In this document: in pieces, positions 31,690 to 45,500 of the stretch
How positions within the stretch are numbered: position 1 is the first letter of the stretch
Layout: each line of letters begins with the position of its first letter
Source: Begonia masoniana
Lineage: Eukaryota; Streptophyta; Magnoliopsida; Cucurbitales; Begoniaceae
Direction: 5' to 3'
DNA: 64,000 nucleotides
Assembly: GCA_022432975.1 (NCBI GenBank)
Contig: CM039516.1
Coordinates: 32,955,737-33,019,736 of the forward strand
Notes under the pieces: model-generated
Database searches by the model: none
What the model saw: the letters and a program-made list of their open reading frames with translations, nothing else
What the model was told of the DNA's origin: nothing
Made by a program: the position numbers and the translations under genes

Positions 31690-34600
31690 TGGACGGTTGG
31701 TTCCCCTTTCCGGGCCGTCACAAAACTATATTTGACATTGACTTCTACTTGACATTTTGAGACGTAAAATTTTTGACTTTCTATAACTCTAAATCGAAGT
31801 CTAAGGTCGTTGAAATCAATTGGAAAATCATTTAGAGAAAAAAAAATATATATATATATATAAAGGAAAGAAAATCAGGGCCAGGCAACAAGTCACGGAA
31901 AAAGGGCAGAATCGCCCGAAATTCATCAGCCGATCGATCGGCCATTTCAGCCAATCGATCGGCCAGCGTTCTGGAAATTCCAGAACACTTGGCCTGTAGA
32001 ATGCTGGCCGATCGATCGCCCTTACTGGCGATCGATCGGCTAACGCTCTGGAATTCTTCAAGAAAGTAGCCAACAGGAGCTGGCCGATCGATCGTCCTCC
32101 CTGGCGATCGATCGGCTGGCGCTCTGGATTTTGGTTTCCAGAGCGCCGCTCCCCTGTTCCTTCCTCCTTTTCTTTTCTTCTTACTCTACTAAAACACAAC
32201 CCATCATATTAAACACTTCTACTTTCACACATTTTGTAACGACCCTTACCCGTACCCTAATTTTCTCGTACAAATTTTTCATTTTTATGCGTATAATCTG
32301 TAAATCTGACTTTTGAGCGGAAATAACACTTTTAAAATCGAAATCGGAATTTGTTAACGGCATTTGAAAACTACTTTGAAATCTATCCAAAATAACTTAA
32401 AACCATTAAGTAAATAATTAAGTATATAAAAAAAACAATTAAAATTAAAACTTTTTTTTTTCTTTCGGCGGCAGGGGAGGTGGCGATTGCTCGCCACAAA
32501 ATGGCGAGCAATCGCCATTAGGCGATCATGCCATCGCCTGGCGATCGCCGTTGGCAATCGCCAGGCAAGAGGTGGCGATTGCTTGCCATTCTGTGGCGAG
32601 CAATCGCCACGCTCTCTGGAATTTTTCCAGAGAGCGCTCCCCCTCCCCTCTTCCCCTTTTCTTTTTCCTTCGTTTCTTCACGCCTGCACTTAACACTAAC
32701 CATTAATATACAACCCAAAAATCACACACTTCATAATACTCTTTTTACCTCGTACCTTTATCATTTCTTCACACATTTACATAACAATACAAACGCTCTA
32801 ATCACCACTTTACCAATTACCCCTAATTCAACTCATAACACATTTAAAACGTTACCAATTTCTCAAAACAAACCGCATGGATCCATTTGAAAGTTTAACA
32901 TTCTCACTGTTTGAAAAAACATTGAAAACTTTGCAAAATACTTTCTATTACCTATCCAGATCCCAACATCCTATAATGTTCTAACAATTTCTATCCAAAA
33001 TAATCTAAATACCTATGTACATCCCCACGGGTCAAAATAACGCTCCGACTGCCAGCGCACCCCCACGGGCCATCTTTCATCAACGTGCTCATACATCAGG
33101 CGGAGGGACGTCTTCCTCACCTGTCTCAAAGTCACCTACACCATAGAATTAAACACGTGAGCTAGAGGCTCAGTAAATCTAAGTGAATGCACGTGAATGC
33201 TATGCTATGCATGTACAGTTCAAATCATGCGTCCTACCTTTTCGCTAAACATTTCATTTACGTCACCGGGGCTTCTTTCTCACTAGATAGGAGCGGCACA
33301 TCCGACGATTGGATAGCCCCTCGTATCTAACCGGGGGGAAGACATGCTTCGTCCGACAGCCATGTCTGAACCACCGCCACCGACGTGACCATCATTACAT
33401 TCATTACCTTTTCGTTATCATTTTCCTTTTCATGAAAAATATGCATAGAAACTCATTTTCATGCCGTTCGAAAACTATGATGCGTGAGCAATTATCATGC
33501 TATGAATGAAATAAAAAAAAAAGTAGAAACATACGATAATAAACTAACAATTACGATCTAACAAAGCAAAATTCTAACTACCCGTTCTAAACAACCCAAA
33601 CACAACACATCTCAAATTTCCTCAATCGACTCAATTCATACGGTGTAGGCCAAGACGACCAAACAAGTCATAGAGACTTACCTCGCGTAGTTGCACACCG
33701 AGCTCCGTCCACGAGCGTTTGTTCACTATACATTTCACAATATACGACATTAAATCGAGTCTAAATCATCAAACTCCAACAATTGCTAACTCCTAACTAA
33801 AGAAAATCTCCTAAACTCTATTTTAGTTCGTTGAGGCATTTCGTCGAGTAATTCACGCTCGACAACTCAAAAACTCCATTAATTGAGGTTTTCAAGCTCC
33901 AACTTAACCAAATCTCAAATACACCTCAACAAACCGATGAACTAAGCTCTGATAACTATCAATAAGTCTATTAGAGGCATAGCTATACTCAACCTATCAA
34001 TTCCTACATCGATTTACGTTTTCAACGAAAACCCTAACGAACCCTAATCGTTCGAAACCCTAGAAATTGATATTAAACGTTCCAAAAGCTTAGAGCCTTA
34101 CCTAGAGAGCGAAGACGGAAGAGAAACGTGAAGAGTCGCCGGAGTTTGGAGGGACGTCGGCCGTCGTTCGAAGACAATCGCCGTTGAAGGAAGAAAAGTC
34201 GCACGGTGAGTGGAGAGAAAAATGGAATTTGCGTTGAAGTGTTGGAGAAGAAAATGAGTTTTGCCTATTTTATAACTTTGGCTTGGCAAATGACTAAATT
34301 GCTCTCCATTTGATTTCTATTTATTTCGCCACTTATCTCGTTATTTAACTAACGATCCGATTTTTCCAAAACTCTCGTATTTTACCCAAAATTCTAATTT
34401 ATTATCACGGCTTCGTTAAAACTTTCTGTTCGCAAAACGAACTTATTAAGACGTATTTACAAAAATGCCGTTTACATTGGAATAAAATTAAATCCCGTAA
34501 AGCCGGTGTTACACATTTCTCATAAAACACTTCAACCCTCATACGCTTCTCAATCCAACAATCACCAAAAACCGACTCGAATCATGCTAAAAAACGTAGT

Positions 34601-35320
34601 AAAATTTCATGAAAACAAACTGCGTTGATCGGTTTGAAAACTAGACATATCCCTAAAATTTTAAAATTCCCAAGCAGTTCCAGTATATTTCCGAAATAAA
34701 AACTTCACTTTCTATACATTGTAATATCTTAACATTGACATAAAAACCACGTATCCTTGCATACATTTTCCACAAAACCTTCCGAAAAACCATTATTGAA
34801 ACATTATCATTAACTAGTTTCAAAATCATCCTAAAACGAACTATCTATAGATTTTTCACCTAACATACTCAAAATACCTATACAATGGTCCTCACAGGTC
34901 AAAAGTTGCCTCGACTGCTCAGCACACTCCCACAGGCATCCTCCCTCAACTCGTGAGTTCATCAAGTGGACGAACGTCTTCATCACCTTGCTCAAGATCA
35001 CCTACACCATAGAGACATTCTATGAGCTAAATGCTCAATAAATCTACGTAAATGAGAATGCGTACTATGCATATGCAGTTCATAAAATCATGCATTCTTT
35101 TTTCATTCATTAGTTACATAATGGGGAGTGTCAGCGGAGGTTGACTCTCACCAGATAGAGAGGGCACATCTCGTGGTTAGATAGCCCTTTCCATCTACCG
35201 GGAGAAAAACATGCTCTTCCTCTCAAGACAGCCATGTCTGAATCCCACCCCGACATGACCGTGATTACATACATTCATATCTTTTTTTAGTCATTTCTTT
35301 TCATGAAAACATATGCGGAA
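31690..35320 (-). mobile_element. Gypsy LTR, minus strand, split by a solo LTR and cut by the gap
   Basis: The halves are 31690-32229 and 34514-35320. The left edge is the complement of the usual LTR tail (CCCCTTTCCGGGCCGTCAC, compare 14041-14066). Six GATCGATCG palindromes lie at 31930-32110. The right half carries exon-3-like GTAGGTGA (34998-35005, minus) with the frame GDLEQGDEDVRPLDELTS and stop, hairpin TGAGC-TAAAT-GCTCA as read on the plus strand (35023-35037), and stem-loop GATAGAGAGGGCACATC with GATAGCCCTTTCCATC (35154-35194). The 5' part of the LTR is lost in the gap. Confidence 0.7.
32235..34513 (-). mobile_element. Solo gypsy LTR, minus strand, TSD CATTT
   Basis: Plus-strand edges TGTAACGACCC and CCGGTGTTACA, 2279 bases, flanked by CATTT (32230-32234, 34514-34518). 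On the minus strand: donor CTCTAG|GTAAGG (34096-34101), microexon about 33682-33725 ending CGCGAG|GTAAGT, stem-loop 33286-33327, TGAGC hairpin 33158-33172, GTAG|GTGA (33132-33139) with the frame GDFETGEEDVPPPDV and stop (33089-33135), and GGCGATTGCTCGCC palindromes at 32480-32610. Exons 2 and 3 are open here in one phase. Confidence 0.88.
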
Positions 35321-35420
35321 NNNNNNNNNNNNNNNNNNNNNNNNNNNNNNNNNNNNNNNNNNNNNNNNNNNNNNNNNNNNNNNNNNNNNNNNNNNNNNNN
35401 NNNNNNNNNNNNNNNNNNNN
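35321..35420. other. Assembly gap, 100 N
   Basis: Exactly 100 N. The sequence just to its right is the indel-rich gypsy copy, which may be poorly corrected. Confidence 0.98.
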
Positions 35421-38400
35421 ACATTTAATTGAGCTCTTCTTTGGGCCATGGCTTCCTTGTGCTTTGATTCTTGTGAAGGGCATTTTTTTTCTTTAATATT
35501 GGTTGAATTTCTTCAACCCATAATCCACCAACAGAAACATCCTCCTCAACTGTTAGTATGTTTAAAAGCTGTTTATTTGATTTTGATTTCTTAGCACCCA
35601 GTTATTTGTTACCAATTTTATAGGAGTTATATAAACTCGGTTCACGAGGACCACGGACCCTTGGGATGAAGTCTCGACCGACTTACAGATTTGCTGGCCC
35701 ATCAGGCACAGCACATGGGCAGGCAAGAATAACAATAGCAAGCGGCTTAGAACCGTAGGATGGGTCAGGCCGAGAGGTGGTCATCCAAACCATCAGCGCA
35801 TGGAGAGATTCCAGAAAATACAAACCTCCGGGATTCAATGGACAATCATCGGACCTACCTTAGCCGAAGAGGGTCCGAACCAGGACGACATGTTCGAGAC
35901 GCAGGGCATAGGAACGGGAACCAAAGGGCACTACGTCACTCCATGTGGCGTGGATGGCCTGGATTTTGGTGGGATTCGATCAAGTCAACAAACGGAGTGT
36001 CAGTTATGACAGGGGAATGGTTCAAGACTGTGTTTTTTGATACGTACTTCAGACGCACTGTGAGGTGGCTACGAGGAATGAGTTCCGTAGTGAGGCAGAC
36101 GAGTCGGTTATAGAGTATATACGGAAAGTGATGAAGCCCTATCTCGGTGCACCGCGTTTGGGAGGATAATGAAGACAAAGGCACCAATTATGGAATGGCT
36201 AACCGGAGTCGGAATTGAATGTTATAGTATCGGGAGTTATAGATGTGCCTTATCAGAACACGCGACGAGAGCTTTAGACTTTGAGGTTGCAGTGATTGGT
36301 AAAACAGAGGGAGACAGCTAAAGGCTCTCCGTGAGCTCCATCCTCAGTCCAGGAATAAGGGGCTGGGCAACTAGAGGGACAACAAAACCCAGCAACAACA
36401 GAACGAGGTGTCAAGATACCTTCTGAATGAGGCAATGATCGAGGGAAAGGAAAGCAGGTACAGGGCTCCTCAGATATCGTTCTTCCTTTGTTTGGTGCCC
36501 TAAGTGCCAGAAGGAGCACAGGGGTGAGTGACGAATGGGCACAATAAATGCTAAGATGTGGTGAAGTTGGCCATAACGGTCAAAGAGTGTCGAAACCAGG
36601 TCGAGAACAGGCAGGGTAGAGATACAGAGGAGGGTGTATGCAAGGATCTTGACTTTATACGAGCATGGTGATGTCGAATACGAGGCTAGCCCAGGATAAG
36701 CAGGTACTATTTTGATATGGGTGTAGTGCTATGTTCCTTGATAGGACGGGAGATATCGCACTCCTTTATTTCAATATTAGTGTCTAGATGAAGCTTGTGC
36801 CTGATTAACCGCATGGAATATAGTGTGAGCTACCTTCAAGGAGCGTATGCCGTCACTCATGTGTCAGGGCAAGTGTGTCTCAGTGGGGAACAATACTTTA
36901 TGCGTTCGATAGTAGGGTATAGAGTGGTATGATCTTATTTTAGGCCTGGATAACTGTCACGCCATTTTGATACAATTGATTGTCGTCCGGTTGGTGACTT
37001 TTCCGGCCCCAAGGGTAAGGAAGAGTTTGCTTATCAGGCGATGAATAAGTTGAGTGGACGACCAGCTTTTATTCCATGAAGTAAGTGAGCAGGTTTAGGG
37101 TGAATGCGCGTTAATCTGCCGCAAAGTCGATACTAGTTCTCATCGGGGTACCACCAAGTGACATCCGATGTTAGAGAGTTGTAGTGATATTTGCGATGAC
37201 CTTCTGGATACCGCCGGCAAGGGACATAGAGTGTTGTGATCGATGTCGATCCAAGTCTGCAACCGGTCTAAGAAATCCCTACAGCTGGCACCTGCTGAAT
37301 TGAAAGAGTTGAAGACTCAGCTTGAAGATTTGTTGGACAAAGCGGTTTTATTCGACCCAGCTTTCTCCATAGGGTGCACAGTTTTATTGGTCAAGAAAAA
37401 AGGATGGAACTCTAAGGGTGTGTCGACTACCGTGAGTGAATAAGTTAACCGTGAAGAATCAAATATCCACTGGCCCCGATGAGGACCTGTTTGACCAACT
37501 GCAGTGTGCCGAGATTCTCAAGGATAGACATACGGTAGGGTTATTACCAGTGGAAGGGCCAGCGGGAAGATGTTAGAAAACGGCGTTACGAACGAGGTAT
37601 GGCATTTATGAGTCCTTGTAATGACTTTCGGACTTAATAATGCCCCTGCAGAGTTTATGGATTTGATGAATAAAGTTTTAAAGAATATTTCGACAAGTTT
37701 TGTCATGTCTTTATTGATGACAATCTGATCTATCAAGAACAAAGGGAAGCGCATGATGGAGAATTGAGATGTCTAGGAAAATTGTAAACGACAAACAGTT
37801 TACCCAAAATTTGTCTAAGTGCAAGTTTGGGCTGGAACAAGAAGCAGTTTTCTCGGGGGGGGGGGGGGGGCCCATTTAATATCGCAAGAGGAGTTTCTGT
37901 AGATAGCAAGCAAGATCCCAGGTGGTCGAGACTTGGCCAAAGCAAGCACATGCGATGCGGTCGTGGATTCTCGGGTTGACTGGTATTACGAATTATAGAG
38001 GGATTGAAGATTGCGGTTCCTTTCTCGCGCTTGACTCGGAAGAATGAAAACAATTTATGTGACAGCTGCATGCGATAGAGTTTTATGGAGTTAAACCACA
38101 GAAATTGACTACAGTCCAGTTCTGACACTGCAGTTGAAGGTGACAAGTTCAGCATTATGCAAGCCATATGAAGTGGGCTCGGGCATATGATGCAAAGAAG
38201 GAGAGTATTGCTTATGCTTCTAGAAAGTTTGAAGCGTATGAGCAGGAAGTATCGCAGAATGACCTTGAGCTAGCGGCGTTGTCTCGCACTGAAATTCTGG
38301 AGACCCACTATTATATGGGCGTAGTCTGAGATATTGCATACCACAAGAGCTGGAAGTATTGGTTACGCAGAAAGAGCTGAATATCTGGCCAGCGAGTGGC

Positions 38401-40082
38401 TTGAAATTTGTTAAAGATATGAAGTTTGAAATCAAGTACCACCAGGAAGGCGAAACAAAGTCGCAGATGCTTTGACAGAATGCCTATAGCGTCAGCCTTC
38501 ACTTCAACAATGTCGATGGACGTTGAGGTATGAGATTGAGAGCGTTCGATGTGGAGATTGTGGCTGAGTTGTCCACTATGCCTCACCCAACATTTCTCTC
38601 AAGCAGGACTATTCTGGACAAGATGCGTGAAGCTGCAACAGAAAGATTTGGAGTTGTGAGGACGCTTCGGTTCGAATCGACATCCGAAGAATTCGTCCGA
38701 TTTAATCTTTCGAACGCGGAATATAAAATTCGGCATCGATGGTAGTGCCTAACTGATTGAAAGCATTGAGCAAGGAGATTTTGGCCGAAGCACCAGTCTC
38801 AACTTATTCGGTGCACCGGGAAGTCCCAAGATGTACCGGGATTTAAAACAACACTTGGGCGAACAGGAAAAGGGAAAGTGCTAAGGTATGCGAACTTGTC
38901 TGATTGCCAAAAACAGGTTAAGGCGCCACCTTCAAAGCCGGCCGAAACATTCCAACCACCTGACGATTCGGAGTGGAAAATGGGAGCAAATCTCCATGGA
39001 ACTTGTGTGGGAACTCGAAGAACACGAAAGGACATGATGGCATTGGGTATTGTGGATACGTTGTTTTCTTTTTGGATGTTTTATATTTGATGACAAAGTC
39101 GGCCATGTCTATCGTTGTAAAGATTGACTTATTTATAGATCAAGCTCGCGAGCTTTATGGTGGGAGATTCTCAGACTACAGGGGGTTACCAGTTTCGATA
39201 GTCTCAGATACAGATCCGAGATTTACTTGAAATTTTGGAAGAGTCTGCACAAGCTTTGAGACACGTCAGCTAACTGTTCAGCAACGATTTCATCCTCAGA
39301 TGATGGGACAGACAGAGAGACCGATTCGATCTTGGAGGATATGTTTCGGGTTGCGGTGTTGGGAATTCAAGGATTGTGGCGCAGTATTTGCCACTGATAA
39401 AGTTTTCTTACAATAATAGCTTCCAAGCTACCATCGGTAATGGCGCTATGATAACGTTGTTATGTCGAAAAGTAGATCTCCACTATATTGGGACGGGAGT
39501 TGGCGGAGGCTAGATAGTTGGTCCCGAGATTCTTCAACAAAATGGTAGAGAAGATTGCCGTTACCAGCAACGTATCTGATTAGCTCAGAGCACAGAAGAA
39601 CTATCTACACTAGACGGAGGGAATTGGAGTGCGAGAGGGAGATGAGGATATTTGAAGATGTATCCGTTCACGGGCGTTATGGATCGGAAGAAAAGGCAAG
39701 TTAAGCCCGCTATGTGGGGCCTTCCCTATTTTGAAGAAGACGGAAAGAGGGCAATCGACTACAGCTTCCGGCATCGATAGAAGGTATCCATGATGTGTTT
39801 CACGTGTCTATGCTTAGGCAGTGTCTACGTGATCCGTTGCATGTCGTTGAGTGAGAGAGATCGAGGTACAGCCTACCTGACTTAGGTGGAGAAGGCTTGC
39901 AAAATTTTAGAGTCATCTATCAAGGTACTTGCACAATTAAAGAAATCTCCCAGTCAAAGTCTTCTGGCGGAATCACGATGTGGAGGAAGATACTTGGGGC
40001 GACAGGCGGATATGAGTCAAAAAATATCCTGGTGTTGGGTGTAATCAAATTTTGGGACAAAATTTTAAATAAGGTGGAGGAA
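35421..40082 (+). pseudogene. Indel-riddled gypsy gag-pol copy
   Basis: From about 35530 this follows, base block by base block, the same order as 41017-45604: leader, Gag (CGGGATTCAATGGACAATCA), zinc knuckle region, RT, RNase H, integrase, polypurine tract. Single-base insertions and deletions occur every few tens of bases in every domain, so no frame is longer than about 140 codons. A run of 16 G (37855-37870) replaces the GG of the sister copy (43378-43379). The pattern is unlike the transition-type stops of the other copies. It may be uncorrected long-read sequence used to fill the gap rather than natural decay. The first 110 bases have no counterpart in the sister copy. Confidence 0.85.
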
Positions 40083-40945
40083 TGTAACACCCGGTTTTAC
40101 GGGATTTTGTAATTTAATATATATGGCATTTTCTAAATATGTAGATTAGTCGTTTGTTAACAGAAAGCGTTATCAAGGTCCTACTGATTAATATGGATTC
40201 TTAGGAGAATTCAAGAACTTTTGGAAGAGTAACGCTAATATAAGTTTTCAGAATATAAAGGACATGGTGATAAAAATATAAACCGGTCCGTTGTGACAGC
40301 AGTTCACACGAGCACCGCCACACCACCTTAGTGTAAATTAGATTTATGGCAAAATAAGGGAAATTTGGAGAAACTATCGTTTAGGCTAACATAACAAAAT
40401 AAGTGGAGAAAAACAAAATAGAAAATCAAAGGAAGGGCAAAACGTCATTTGACAAGACAAATTTATTAAAACTAACAATTCCTTTCTTCTCCAGCACTTC
40501 AAATGATTCCCTTTGCTCGGCGATTTGTCAATCTCTTCAGGCGAAGCCTCTCCTTGACGTCTTCCTTTCGACGCCGATCTCTTCGATCAACTCAGGCTCT
40601 TCACTTTTTTTCCTCCGGTCAACGTTCTAAGGTAAGGTTCTATAGTTGTGGACAATAGATTTCGGTTTTCCGAGTGTAAACGGCTAGGGTTTCTTCTCGG
40701 GTTTTCGCGGAAATAGCCGAGTGATGCTAGAAATGCTAGAGTTGACCCCGTCCCTATTTATGATTTTGGTGAAAGTATTAATGAGATTGGAAGTAGTTAC
40801 GGCAAATTTAATGGTCATTAATGTGAATTTTGGGTTGTACGGAGAACTTAGAAAACTCCATTAATGGAGGTTAGGAGTTTACTTGAGAATGTTTAAAAGA
40901 AAAATTTGTACGGGAAATCCTAGGAATAGAATAAGGGTCGCTACA
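40083..40945 (+). mobile_element. Middle LTR shared by two gypsy copies, internally deleted
   Basis: TGTAACACCCGGTTTTACGG..GGGTCGCTACA, 863 bases. It aligns to the 3' LTR (45605-48069) up to GGAGGTTAGGAGTTTA (about 40876) and again from CTTGAGAATGTTT to the end, so about 1.6 kb corresponding to about 46402-48005 is missing. The left part is indel-rich like 35530-40082; the last 70 bases match the 3' LTR almost exactly. Confidence 0.85.
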
Positions 40946-40949
40946 GTTA

Positions 40950-40961
40950 TGGTATCAGAGC
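40950..40961 (+). other. Primer binding site (initiator Met tRNA)
   Basis: TGGTATCAGAGC, four bases after the LTR end, identical to the site at 17110. The following leader contains a donor-like CT|GTAAGTATG at 41033 and acceptor-like TTTTATAG ending at 41097, just before the Gag start. Confidence 0.9.
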
Positions 40962-41109
40962 CCCCGGATTTTAAAAACGGTTCTATAGACTACTTGACTG
41001 CACAGCCACTATGCGGACATCCTTCCTCAACTGTAAGTATGTTTAAAAGCTTTATTTGATTTTGATTTCTTAGGGTTATTTGTTTTAACTTTTATAGGAG
41101 TTATATAAA

Positions 41110-42501
41110 ATGGTTCGAGGAAAGGACCCTTGGGATGAAGCTCTAGACCGACTTACAGATTTGCTGGACCATCAGGCCCAGCACATGGGCAGGCAAGCAT
41201 AACAAATAGAGCGCTTAGTGAACCGTGAGGATTGTCAGGCCCGAGAGGTGGTCATTCCAAACCATCAGCGCATGGAGAGATTCCAGAAACTACAACCTCC
41301 GGTATTCAATGGACAATCATCGGACCCTACCTTAGCCGAAGAGTGGATCCGAACCATGGAAGACATGTTAGAGTACGCAGGCATAGAGAACGGGAACAAA
41401 GTCGCCTACGTCACCTTCCATTTGGCGTTGGATGCCTGATTTTGGTGGGATTCGATCAAGTCAACAACGGATGTGTCAGTTATGACATGGGAATGGTTCA
41501 AGACTGTGTTTTTTGATAAGTACTTCAGCCGCACTGTGAGGGTGGCTAAGAGGAATGAGTTTACGTAGTTGAGGCAGACGAGTTCGGTTATAGAGTATAT
41601 ACGGAAGTTTGAAGCCCTATCTCGATTTGCACCGCGTTTGGTGAGCGATAATGAAGACAAAGTGCACCAATTTATGGAATGGCTAAACCCGGAGATTCGG
41701 ATGAATGTTATAGTATCGGGAGTTATAGATGTGCCTTATTCAGACATCGCGACGAGAGCTTTAGACTTTGAGGTTGCTCAGTTGACTTGTGTAAAACCGA
41801 GGGAGCCAGCTAAGGGCTTCTTCCGTGAGCTCCATCCTCAGTCCAGGAATAGGGGCTGGCAACCTAGAGGACAACAACCCCAGCAACAACAGCAAAGAGG
41901 TGTCAAGAGACCTTCTGAAGGAGGCAATGATCGAGGGAAAGGAAAGCAGGTACAAGGGGCTCCTCAGATATCGTGGTGCCCTAAGTGCCAGAAGGAGCAC
42001 AGGGGTGAGTGCCGAATGGGCACTAATAAATGCTATAGATGTGGTGAAGTTGGCCATTACGTCAAAGATTGTTCGAAACCAGGTCGAGAACAGTCAGGTA
42101 GAGATCAGAGGAGGGTTATGCCAAGGATCTTTGCCTTTATCGAGCCTGGTGATGTCGACTACGAGGCTCAGCCCTCAGTGATAGCAGGTACTATTTTGAT
42201 TATGGGTGTAGTGATATTTTCCTTGATAGACAAGGGAGCTACGCACTCCTTTATTTCAACTACTTATGTGTCTAGACTGAAGCTTGTGCCTGAGTTAACA
42301 GAATGTGAATATAGTGTGATGCTACCTTCAAGAGAGCGTATGCAGTCAAGTCATGTTGTCCAGGGCAATGTTGTCTCCGTGGGGAACAATACCCTTTATG
42401 CTCGTCTGATAGTTATGGGTATAGAGTGGTATGATCTTATTTTAGGCATGGATAACTGTCACGCCATTTTGCTACAATTGATTGTCGATCCCGGTTGGTG
42501 A
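41110..42501 (+). pseudogene. Gag-protease of the second gypsy element
   Basis: ATG at 41110 and one frame of 463 codons, the same length as in the element at 17268. In-frame stops are TAA 41200, TGA 41437 and TAG 41566. The Gag fold (EEWIRTMEDMLEYAG, FEALSRFAPRLVSDN) is followed by a glutamine-rich stretch and CCHC knuckle CYRCGEVGHYVKDC. In the protease active site the expected Asp-Thr/Ser-Gly reads IDKGATHSF, so the middle residue is Lys. A frameshift near 42470 ends the frame early within the GMD.. region. Its role would be particle formation and polyprotein cleavage. It is inactive. Confidence 0.9.
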
Positions 42502-45500
42502 CTTTTCGGCCCCAAGGTAAGGAAGAGTTTGCTTATCAGGCGATGAATAAGTTGAGTGGACGACCAGCTTCTTATTCCATGAAAGTCAGTGAGCAGTTTA
42601 GGGGTGAATGCTCCGTTTATCTGGCCGCAATAGTCGATACTAAGTTTCTCATCGGGGTAACACCAAGTGACATCCTGATTGTTAGAGAGTTTGTAGTGAT
42701 ATTTTGCGATGACCTTCTCGGATTACCGCCGGACAGGGACATAGAGTTTGTGATCGATGTCTATCCAAGCTCTGCACCTGTGTCTAAGAATCCATACAGA
42801 CTGGCACCTGCTGAATTGAAAGAGTTGAAGACTCAGCTTGAAGATTTGTTGGAAAAAGGTTTTATTCGACCCAGCTTTTCTCCATAGGGTGCACCAGTTT
42901 TATTTGTCAAGAAAAAGGATGGAACTCTCCAGATGTGTGTAGACTACCGGGAGTTGAATAAGTTAACAGTGAAGAATAAATATCCACTGCCCCGAATAGA
43001 TGACCTGTTTGACCAACTGCAGTGTGCCCGAGTATTCTCAAGGATCGACCTACGGTCGGGTTATTACCAGTTGAAGGTCCGAGGGGAAGATGTTTAGAAA
43101 ACGGCGTTCCGAACGAGGTATGGGCATTATGAGCTCCTTGTAATGACTTTCGGACTTACTAATGCCCCTGCAGCGTTTATGGATTTGATGAATCACGTTT
43201 TTAAAGAATATTTAGACAAGTTTGTCATCGTCTTTATTGATGACATCTTGATCTATTCGAAGACAAAGGAAGAGCATGAGGAGAAATTGAGAATTGTCCT
43301 AGGAATTTTACAACGACACCAGTTCTACCCAAAATTTTCTAAGTGCAAGTTTTGGCTGGACAAGATCAGTTTTCTCGGCCATTAATATCGCAAGAAGGAG
43401 TTTCTGTAGATACAAGCAAGATCCAGGTTGTCAGAGATTGGCCACAGCCTAAGAACATGCGAGAGGTACGTGGATTTCTCGGGTTGGCTGGTTATTATCG
43501 AAAATTCATAGAGGGATTTTCGAAGATTGCGGTTCCTTTCTCGCGCTTGACTCGGAAGAATGAAAAATTTATGTGGACAGCTGCATGCGATAAGAGTTTT
43601 ATGGAGTTAAAACAGAAATTGACTACAGCTCCAGTTCTGACACTGCCCGTTGAAGGTGACAAGTTCAGCATTTATTGCAATGCATATGAAGTTGGGCTCG
43701 GATGCATATTGATGCAAGAAGGGAGAGTTATTGCTTATGCTTCTCGACAGTTGAAGCCGTATGAGCAGAATTATCCGACGCATGACCTTGAGCTAGCGGC
43801 AGTTGTCTTCGCACTGAAATTCTGGAGACACTATTTATATGGGCAGTAGTATGAGATATTTTCATACCACAAGAGCCTGAAGTATTTGTTTACGCAGAAA
43901 GAGCTGAATATGCGGCAGCGAAGGTGGCTGAAATTTGTTAAAGACTATGAGTTTGAAATCAAGTACCACCCAGGAAAGGCGAACAAAGTCGCAGATGCTT
44001 TGAGCAGAATGCCTACTACGAGTCAGCCTTCACTTGCAACAATGTCGATGACGTTGAGGTCTGAGATTGAGAGGTTCGATGTGGAGATTGTGGCTGAGTT
44101 GTCCACTATGCTCACCAACATTTCTCTCAAGCCGACTATTCTGGACAAGATGCGTGAAGCTCAACAGAAAGATTTGGAGTGTGAGGAGCTTCGGTCGAAT
44201 ATGACATCCGAAGATTCGTCCGATTTTAATCTTTCGAAAGATGGAATATTAAAATTCAGGCATAGATGGTACGTGCCTAACGATGAAGCATTGAGCAAGG
44301 AGATTTTGGCCGAAGCACATTCTTCAACTTATTCTGTGCACCGGGAAGTACCAAGATGTACCGGGATTTAAAACAACACTTTTGGTGGCCGAACATGAAA
44401 AGGGAAGTTGCTAAGTATGCTGAAACTTGTCTGATTTGCCAACAGGTTAAGGCGCAACTTCAAAGACCGGCCGAAACATTACAACCACTGCCGATTCCGG
44501 AGTGGAAATGGGAGCAAATCTCCATGGACTTTATAGTGGGACTCCCGCAGACAACGAAAGGACATGATGGCATATGGGTTATTGTGGATCGATTGACAAA
44601 GTCGGCCCACTTTCTATCGGTAAAGATGACTTATTCTATAGATCAGCTCGCCGAGCTTTATGTGTGGGAGATTCTCAGACTACATGGGGTACCAGCTTCG
44701 ATAGTCTCAGATAAAGATCCGAGATTTACTTTGAAATTTTGGAAGAGTCTGCACAAAGCTTTGAGAACTCAGCTAAATTTCAGCACAGAATTTCATCCTC
44801 AGACTGATGGATAGACAGAGAGAACGAATTAGATCTTGGAGGATATGCTTAGGGTGTGCGTGTTGGAATTTCAAGGATTGTGGAGCAGGTATTTGCCACT
44901 GATCAAGTTTTCTTACAATAATAGCTTCCAAGCTACCATCGGTATGGCTCCGTATGAAACGTTGTATGGTCGAAAATGTAGATCTCCACTATATTGGGAC
45001 GAAGTTGGCGAGGCTAGCATAGTTGGTCCCGAGATTCTTCAACAAATGGTAGAGAAGATTGCCGTTACCAGACAACGTATCTAGATAGCTCAGAGCCGAC
45101 AGAAGAACTATGCTAACACTAGACGGAGAGAATTGGAGTTCGATGAGGGAGATGAGGTATATTTGAAGATTTCTCCGTTCAAGGGCGTTATGCGATTCGG
45201 AAGAAAAGGCAAGTTAAGCCCTCGATATGTGGGGCCCTTCCCTATTTTGAAGAAGATCGGAAAGATGGCATATCGACTACAGCTTCCGGCATCGATAGAA
45301 GGTATCCATGATGTGTTTCACGTGTCTATGCTTAGGAAGTGTCTACGTGATCCGTTGCATGTCGTTGAGGTGAGAGAGATCGAGGTACAGCCTACCCTGA
45401 CTTATGTGGAGAAGGCTGTGCAAATTTTAGAGTCATCTATCAAGGTCTTGCACAATAAAGAAATCTCCCTAGTCAAAGTCTTATGGCGGAATCACGATGT

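Noticed and set aside
31928..32145. HIP1-like cyanobacterial palindromes (GCGATCGC) suggesting contamination
   Set aside because: The blocks lie at a fixed position inside plant LTRs with TSDs, in several copies, and no bacterial genes are present.
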